From NCBI GenBank assembly GCA_903813345.2, contig CAIIXF020000001.1, positions 61,895,885 through 61,924,269 of the forward strand: 28,385 nucleotides of DNA. The letters are read 5' to 3'. Of this stretch, positions 16,901-25,900 are shown piece by piece (the first letter of the stretch is position 1; the number at the start of each line of letters is the position of its first letter). Below the pieces are notes generated by a model. It was not told where the DNA came from. It was given only the letters and a program-made list of their open reading frames with translations, and did not search any database. The translations under genes were made by a program, and so were the position numbers. Origin of the DNA: Owenia fusiformis. Taxonomy: Eukaryota; Annelida; Polychaeta; Sabellida; Oweniidae.

Positions 16901-19900
16901 TTATATTTAGACCTTTCCAAGGCTTTTGATACCATTGACCATACAATTTTACTAAATCAACTAGAAATGCTAGGTTTTCGCGGTGTTGCCAATGATTGGT
17001 TTAGAAGTTATTTAAAAAACCGTCCTTTAAAAACTTTTATTTAGGATACATATTCAGATAAAAATGAAACTTTAACTTTTGGTGTCCTTCAAGGCTCTGT
17101 CTTGGGGCCAGTACTATTTACACTATATATAAACGATCTTTTTAAGGTATCAGATATTTTTGCTGATGATACTAATATATGCCTCGAAGATGATAACCTA
17201 GAAAACTTATTCAAAATTGCAAATAATGAAATGATTAATATTTCTAATTGGTTCAAGAACAATAAATTTTCACTCAACATAGATAAAACTAATTATATGA
17301 TCTTTACTAAATCAAAAACTAAACTCAATGATCCCAAATATCAGTTAATTATTGATAGAAATACTATTGAACGAGTTGAAAAAACAAACTTTCTTGGAGT
17401 AATAATTGACTATAAATTAAATTGGAACGAACATATATCTTATATTATTTCAAAAATATCCAAAACACTAGGTATACTTTACAAAATTCGCTACAAATTA
17501 AATTTTACAGCTTTGCTAGATATATATTACTCACTTATATATTCTCACATTTCATATTGTAACATCATATGGGGAAATGCCAACAAATTTTTATTAGACA
17601 AGATTTATGCAATTCAAAAAAATTGGTCAAATTATCTTTAAATTTAGATTTACTTCACCCAAGTTTACCACTATTCAAGCAATTACATATATTAACTATC
17701 TTTGATATTCATAAATTAGAAAAAGCAAAATTCATGTTTAATATAGTTAAAGAACCAGCACATTTTCCTTCTCATTTATTTAAACAGTATTTTAATTTCA
17801 GACACACTCGTCCCACGAGACAAATCCATCACATTATCCCATGCAAATTTAAATCAAACTTAACAGATGACACTTCACAGATGACACTACTTAGTGTTAG
17901 AAATTTCCAAAACTGCAGCTTAGCACATTTTTTTTATAAAAAACGCTGCTCCACCCAATTCAATCATTGAAAATATGTATCGACTCTGAGTCACTACCAA
18001 TGAACCAATTTAAATGAAACTCACACAGTCTCAAGCAAACTAACTACCCTGTCTCATGTAAAAGTTTGAGCATCTAACTCCTCTTATTATAAAATCTAGA
18101 GCCAACGGTAAGAAACTTTTTGATCGGCCCTTGTATGGAACAATTTACCAACATCCCTTCAATCTCTACCATCATTTTATGAAAAAACATTAATAAATTG
18201 TTACTGAGTTGTTACTGAGTTGTTACTGAGCCATGAGCATGTACTGTTATTGTTCCACAATTGTATTATGTTTGTAATTTTCACTTTTGAATTGTTTATG
18301 TGCAGGCATTTTTGTATTCTGTATATTGTCGTAAACTGTCATGAACTGGCATGATATCTATAATTGTATTTCTTGCTTCATTCAATTCATATAAATTGTA
18401 ATATATTTTTATATTGTACAACTCTTGATTTTAGCACTGATATGCCCTTTTATGGGTATCAAGTGCCAACACTGTTAATGTAATACTAAATGAATATGAT
18501 AATAAATAAAAAAAAATAAAATAAATAAAAATCTCAGAAAAGCACAAAACCCGTGATAACAGCATTGATTTCATTCAATGCACCATAAAGCCATGTGTCT
18601 CTTCTTTACAATGATATATCATTCATTGATATTTGGTTATGGTTGGGCGAGTAATCATTCCATTTGCAAAGTGGGCCAAAATTAGCTTGGGACCAAGTTA
18701 TGAACATCGCAAAAGTCAGTGTACGGAGCCCGATGCAATATTGGAAGAAAACATAAAACCAATGCTGACTGCATCCTTTTCATTCAATGTACCAAAAAGC
18801 CAAATTACTCCTCTTTGCAATGGAATATCATTCATTCTCAGGGAGTCATGGCTGGCCGAATAATCATTATTTTTGCAAAGTGGGGCAAAATTCAACTCGG
18901 ACCCAAGTTTTAAACATTGTAAAAGTCAGTACAAGGGGTATAGTGGCTATTGGAAGAAGGTGTGACAGGTGTGGCATAGACAGTAAAGTGTTCATACTCA
19001 TACTCTATACTCTTGCAAGAATACATCCTATAACCCCTCCAAATTGCCACCACTTTCTTGCACATAAAGATGCGCTCATCGGTCCATGTCATGCATGGTT
19101 CAGCTCTGAGTCATCTGTGGGTTCAAGCAGAGAAAAGCAGCCCATGGGCAATTCTTTCTCGAGGTTTTGCAATATCTGGTGGAGAAATTGTGAGTGCAGA
19201 TGCTCCTGAGATGCTCCAAAAGAAAAAGTCACAACAATTCAAGTCAGGGGAACTTCCAATGGCACGCCCTTGTACTGATTTTTACAATATCTAAAACTTG
19301 GCCCAGAGCCGATTTTGACCCACTGTGCATATTGAAGGATTTCTCACCCAACCGTTACCATATGTGAATGAATGACATATCATTGCAAAGAGGAGAGACG
19401 TGGCTTTATCACAGGCTGGTATCGAAAGATTTGTCCGCTGTGACGGAGCATGCTATTTTTCATAAAAACACTAAGAATGCTTCACGATTTATTTTTATGT
19501 CCCCACCACATAGTGTGGGGCCATATTGTCGTCCTAGGCGCGTCCGTCCGTCCGTCCGTCCGTCCGTCCGTCTGTCTGTCTGTCTGGTTGTCTGTCTGTC
19601 CGTCCGTACGTCCGGCAGTTTTCTCCAAAACCACTACAGGTATCACCTTCTAATTTTCAGAAATAACTTATGAGTGCCTATAGATGTGGATGAAAAAAAT
19701 TTAACTCGAAACCTACTTCCTGTCGGCCATTTTGATGTCAAATGCTAAAATCCTTGTCTGCAAACTTTAAGAAAAACTGCTTCACAGTTGCATTTAAAAC
19801 TTTAACATCTTGTTCAGCTCACTTCATTCTAGATCTGATTAGGTTTTGGACCTGCTAGCTCAGTCATGTCAGCCATTTTGAATGTCTTAAGAAAAGTTAG

Positions 19901-22900
19901 CGCGCGATAATACTTTGTATCATATTCAATGGTGTTTTTGAGTTTTCATACTTTAACTATTTAGTAGCTTTATAAATAATTTCAGATGTACTTTGCTGTA
20001 AAAGCCTACTTTATTGTTAACAGTAGTTATATGTGATAATTTTGTTAAAAGAAATCAGCAAAAACTCATAAGGACTTTTTTATTGTCGGCCATTTTGGAT
20101 TTTTCGGTCCTAAAATCTTGTCTGTGAAGTCTTGTCTGCGCGTTTTCAGGTGAACCGTTTGGTGGATCAATTTCAAATTTTCAGGGATGATTCTTAGTAT
20201 AAAAATCTATATCTCATTAGTTTTTTGGCATTCTGGGTAAATGTCAAGGCAGCCATTTTGGATTTTCCGTCCTAAAATCTTGTCTGTAAAGTCTTGTCTA
20301 CTCGTTTTCAGGTGAACTGTTTGGTAGATCAATTTCAAATTTTCAGGAATGATTCTTAGTATGAAAATCTAGAACTCATTAGTTTTTTTGCATTCTGGGT
20401 AAATGTCAAGGCAGCCATTTTGGATTTTCCGTCTTAAAATCTTGCCTGTAAAGTCTTGTCTACGCGTTTTTAGGTGAACGGTTTGGTAGATCAATTTCAA
20501 ATTTTCAGGGATGATTCTTTGTATGAAAATCTACATCTGATTACTTTTTTTGCATTTTGCGTAAATGTTAAGGCAGCCATTTTGGATTTTCTGTCCTAAA
20601 ATCTTGTCTGTAAAGTCTTGTCTACCCGTTTTCAGGTGAACCGTTTGGTAGATCAATTTCATATTTTCAGGGATGATTCTTAGTATGAAAATCTACAAAC
20701 AGATTAGTTTTTTGATATTCTTGGTAAATGTCAAGGCAGCCATTTTGGATTTTCCATCCTGAAATCTTGTCTGTTAAGTCTTCTTTACATGTTTTCTGGT
20801 TAACTGTGTGACGGATCAATTTCAAATTTTCAGGGGTGGTGCTTAGTATGAAAATCTAGAACTGACTAAATTTTGGGCATTCTGGGTAAATTTTCAGGTG
20901 GCCACTTTGGATTTTCCGTCCTCAAATTGTGTTGGTAAAGTCTTGTCTACTCATTTTCAGGATAACCATTTCATGGGATCACCACTTGGTGGGGACATTT
21001 TGTACACATTTGTGTTCTTGTTTAACTCATATGTTTCGTTATATCAAAGATAATTACTTACTCCATGCAATGGATATATCATTTGCGTGTAACCTCCACT
21101 TCTGTTTGAAGTCCAATAACGCTATGAGTAAAATCTATTGAAAACGGCGCCAGAGTATCAAACTCTAAAATGTACCAGTTCTTTTTTAACTTTTTAATGG
21201 CATGATATAGTGAAACGATAATATTAACATATGTTTTCAGCATAACTCTGAATGTATTAAATGAGATATTAATGCATTGGGTCTTTTAAATTTTTTTATA
21301 AAAAATAATATTAATATTTTTTGTCCGCTGTGACGGAGCATTTTCACAGTTCACATTTGCAACTGCTCCGTCATAGCGGACAAAAAAATTAAACAATATT
21401 TTTTGTAAAAGAATTAAAAGGACCAAATACATCAACATCTCATTTATACCTTCATAGTTATGCTGAAACCATGTGTAAATATTATCGTGTCACTATATCG
21501 TGCCATTAGAAAGTTAAACAAGAAATGGTACATTTTGAAGTATGATACTCCGACGCCATTTTCAATAGCTTTTCTTCCCAGCGTAATTGGACTTCAAACA
21601 GAAGTGAAAGTTACCCGCAAATGATATATCCATTGCATGGAGTAAGTAATTTTGTATGGTATAACGAAACATATTAGTTAAAAAATAAATCGTGAAGTAT
21701 TCTTAGTGTTTTTATGAAAAATAGCATGCTCCGTCACAGCGGACAAATATTTCGATACCAGCCTGTGTTTATGGTACATTGAATGAAATTGATGTAGTCA
21801 TCACTAGTTTTGTGATTTTACGAGATAACAATTTTTTGCGGTTTTTTTGATACGCCCTGTATAACACCATTCTACTAAAATTGAGTAAATACTGTACTCC
21901 AAATATTTTCATGTGTGATTTAGTTTTGCGCTTATCGCTATTGTGGTAAAATCGCAAAAAACTAATCTTCGCGAAATTGTCAATTTTTGAAATTTTTTAT
22001 TACCTGCTTATTATGTTTGTCAAGTGTTTTAGGCGATAAATTGGACACTAAGCTATAACGTCTGTTACAGGCTTATCAGATCAAATAAACCAAAAAAGTA
22101 CAATGTTATAAAGGTTAAGGTTCATCATGTTGTTGACCAAGATGACATAGTAGTAGGTGTACTTAGTAAAATTTGCAAAATTTTATAGCCACAAAATCAT
22201 GTTTTTTCAAAATTCGCGGAATTAAAACTCGTGAAATAAAACCTGGAGTTCAGTACATATTTTACTCACCACTCAACCCAAAAGCCTTACATGTACTTCT
22301 ACCCCACAGTGATGTTCTACAGTAGTTGAATATTGCCAGTTTTGATAAATGATGTAAACACCACTTGTGATTTATTAGTGGTATATTAATTTATTTTACA
22401 TGGGACTAACATGTTATGATATAATTTGCACATGCCTTTTTAAATGATCTGACTTAATTTAATTCACTTTTCAGGAGGTGTATTATCGGGTAGCCTTGCC
22501 TTGGTGACGGATGCTACCCATTTAGCAAGTGACGTTCTCAGCTTTGTGATCAGTCTCATTGCAATACATGTTGCTAGGAAACAACCTACAACCAGATTAA
22601 CATTTGGATTCCATAGAGCAGGCATGTGTTAAGATTTATATGTGCTTATATATTTATATGTGTTTATATTTGTCCGAATGAGAATTGGTGTCTTTGTTTC
22701 TTTCCATAGTCATGTCTTATCTTACTGGTACTCTAAATGTTGTATAATTGTCAGATAAGTCACAAAGTTTAGTTTAGTAATAATGTTTGCCTTTGTTCAA
22801 CTCATAATCTACCTGTTCAAGTAGGTCAGTGACTCACCAAGGGTCACGACAGCCCCCACATGGCAGCAGCCCCCATAAATACCTGTTTATTGATCATTTG

Positions 22901-25900
22901 ACCTTGAATGATTCTTAAATTTAGGTGAACTTGTCCAAAAGTCTTAAAATGCCAAATACCCAAATATTCACATTTGACCTGCTTGAAATGACCTTTGTTT
23001 ACAATGACTGGTGACCATTGCTTAAACTTAAACATATATCGCACAATGATGACTACATATATCGCACAATGATGACTATGTAAGCCTTTGTTTACAATGA
23101 CTGGTGACCATTGCTTAAACTTAAACATATATCGCACAATAATGACTATGTAAGCCTTTGTTTACAATGACTGGCGACCATTGCTTAAACTTAAACTTAA
23201 ACATATATCACACAATGATGACTACATAAGCCTTTGTTTACAATGACTGGAGACAATTGATTGAACTCATATATTTATCACACAATGATGACTACGTAAG
23301 ATATATCACACAATGATGACTACGTAAGATGATTATATGAGCCCTTGTTTACAGTGGTGACCATAGCTTAAACTTAAACATCTACCACACAATGATGACT
23401 ATGTAAGCCATTGTATTCAATAACTGGTGATCACTGATTGAACTCAAACATTTATCACACAATGATGACTCTATATATCACACAATGATGACTACATAAG
23501 CCTTTGTTTACAATGACTGGTGACCATTGATTAAACTCATATATTTATCACACAATGCTGACTACATTTATCACACAATGATGATTATACGAGCCCTTGT
23601 TTACAGTGGCTAGTGACTATTGATTAAACTCAAACATATATCACACAATGATGACTATATAAGCTTTTGTTTACAATGACTGGTGACCACTGATTAAACT
23701 TGAACATTTATCACACAATGATGACTACATTTATCACACAATGATGACTATATAAGCCTTTGTTTACAATGACTGGTGACCACTGATTAAACTTGAACAT
23801 TTATCACACAATGATGACTACATTTATCACACAATGATGACTACACAAGCCTTTGTTTACAATGACTGGTGACCACTGAATAAACTTAAAAATTTATCAC
23901 ACAATGATGACTACATTTATCACACAATGATGACTATATAAGCCTTTGTTTACAATGACTGGTGACCACTGATTAAACTTGAACATTTATCACACAATGA
24001 TGACTACATATATCACACAATGATGACTACATAAGCCTTTGTTTACAATGACTGGTGACCACTGATTAAACTTGAACATTTATCACACAATGATGACTAC
24101 ATTTATCACACAATGATGACTATAGAAGCCTTTGTTTACAATGACTGGTGACCACTGATTAAACTTGAACATTTATCACACAATGATGACTACATTTATC
24201 ACACAATGATGACTATATAAGCCTTTGTTTACAATGACTGGTGACCACTGATTAAACTTGAACATTTATCACACAATGATGACTACATATATCACACAAT
24301 GATGACTATATAAGCCTTTGTTTACAATGACTGGTGACCACTGATTAAACTTGAACATTTATCACACAATGATGACTACATATATCACACAATGATGACT
24401 ACATAAGCCTTTGTTTACAATGACTGGTGACCACTGATTAAACTTGAACATTTATCACACAATGATGACTACATTTATCACACAATGATGACTATAGAAG
24501 CCTTTGTTTACAATGACTGGTGACCACTGATTAAACTTGAACATTTATCACACAATGATGACTACATTTATCACACAATGATGACTATATAAGCCTTTGT
24601 TTACAATGACTGGTGACCACTGATTAAACTTGAACATTTATCACACAATGATGACTACATATATCACACAATGATGACTATATAAGCCTTTGTTTACAAT
24701 GACTGGTGACCACTGATTAAACTTAAACATATATCACACAATGATGACTACATTTATCACACAATGATGACTACATTTATCACACAATGATGACTATATA
24801 AGCCTTTGTTTACAATGACTGGTGACCACTGATTAAACTTGAACATTTATCACACAATGATGACTACATATATCACACAATGATGACTATATAAGCCTTT
24901 GTTTACAATGACTGGTGACCATTGATTAAACTCAAACACTTATCACACAATGATGACTACATATATCACACAATGATGACTACATAAGCCTTTGTTTACA
25001 ATGACTGGTGACCACTGATTAAACTTGAACATTTATCACACAATGATGACTACATATATCACACAATGATGACTATATAAGCCTTTGTTTACAACGACTG
25101 GTGACCATTGATTAAACTCAAACACTTATCACACAATGATGACTACATATATCACACAATGATGACTACATAAGCCTTTGTTTACAATGACTGGTGACCA
25201 CTGATTAAACTTGAACATTTATCACACAATGATGACTACATATATCACACAATGATGACTACATAAGCCTTTGTCATCAATTGTGACTTAATTTTTGTGA
25301 ATTACCATAATATGTTTTTTTCCATGTCACCAAATACAGCTCATAATATTCTAATTCTTAAAAATGATAGGGATGACAAAGTTGTGAATTCAGAGAATGG
25401 TCCATAGGAATTATTCCAATATAGATTGGAAGAAAGTTGGTAAGGCTAATAATAATAATAAACACTTTCATTTCATTTTTAGAGGTGATTGGAGCTTTGT
25501 TTAGTGTCATCATAATCTGGATCATTACTGGTGTATTAGTTTACATGGCAGTTAGACGTATCCTTGAGAACAACTATCATATTCATGCAGATGAAATGCT
25601 CATAACAGCTGGTTGTGGAGTTGCATTCAATATTATGTAAGTTTCATCCAATATCATATAAGTTTCATCCAATATTATGTAAGTTTATCCAATATCATGT
25701 AAGTTTCATCCAATATCATATAAGTTTCATCCAATATTATGTAAGTTTCATCCAATATCATTTAAGTTTCATCCAATATTATGTACGTTTCATCCAATAT
25801 CATATACGTTTCATCCAATATCATTTAAGTTTCATCCAATATCGTGTAAGTTTCATCCAATATCGTGTAAGTTTCATCCAATATCATAGAAGTTTCATCC

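Larger units (their letters stand above)
19497..21020. mobile_element. 1.5-kb element B inserted in the left arm of A, with (GTCC)n and 162-bp tandem array
   Basis: The uninterrupted right arm of A shows that 19497-21020 is an insertion: CGATTTATTTTT before it and TTTAACTCATATGTTTCG after it are joined in the other arm. It begins ATGTCCCCACCACATAGTGT and near its end has TGGTGGGGACAT (20987-20998). It contains a (GTCC/GTCT)n microsatellite at 19541-19605 and a 162-163-bp tandem array. It resembles elements with GTCC microsatellites common in mollusc genomes, but I cannot name the family. Confidence 0.75.
19410..21767. mobile_element. palindromic element A inserted in C, TSD TTTAT
   Basis: Ends CACAGGCTGGTATCGAAA at 19410 and the inverse TTCGATACCAGCCTGTG ending 21767, flanked by TTTAT at 19405-19409 and 21768-21772. 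Arms of about 410 bp: 19410-19496 plus 21021-21340 on the left, 21364-21767 on the right, with a 23-base loop at 21341-21363. The 20-bp motif TTGTCCGCTGTGACGGAGCA or a near copy occurs at 19431, 21321 (plus), 21364 and 21727 (minus). No coding frame. Confidence 0.85.
18532..21861. mobile_element. outer fold-back element C, carrying two nested insertions
   Basis: The left arm 18532-18745 is inverted at 19234-19404 and, after an interruption, 21773-21828; restoring the interruption makes the arm continuous (GGCTTTATGGT in both). The right end GATACGCCCTGTA at 21861 resembles mariner-type ends. The left terminus is missing; the LINE tail abuts it at 18531. A second direct copy of part of the left arm lies at 18772-18956 (period about 208 bp). 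Confidence 0.72.

Noticed and set aside
18633-19294. Several overlapping frames of 60-140 codons
   Set aside because: They fall in duplicated and inverted parts of fold-back element C and share no recognisable domain.
22626-22627. GT at 22626 as a canonical donor for exon 2
   Set aside because: Adds five bases and breaks the phase with the exon 3 acceptor; with the alternative acceptor AG two bases on it creates ATG TGA. The GC donor keeps the conserved protein.
22986-25275. CRISPR-like regular repeat array
   Set aside because: Units are contiguous 93-bp tandem copies with no unique spacers, and the window is an animal genome.
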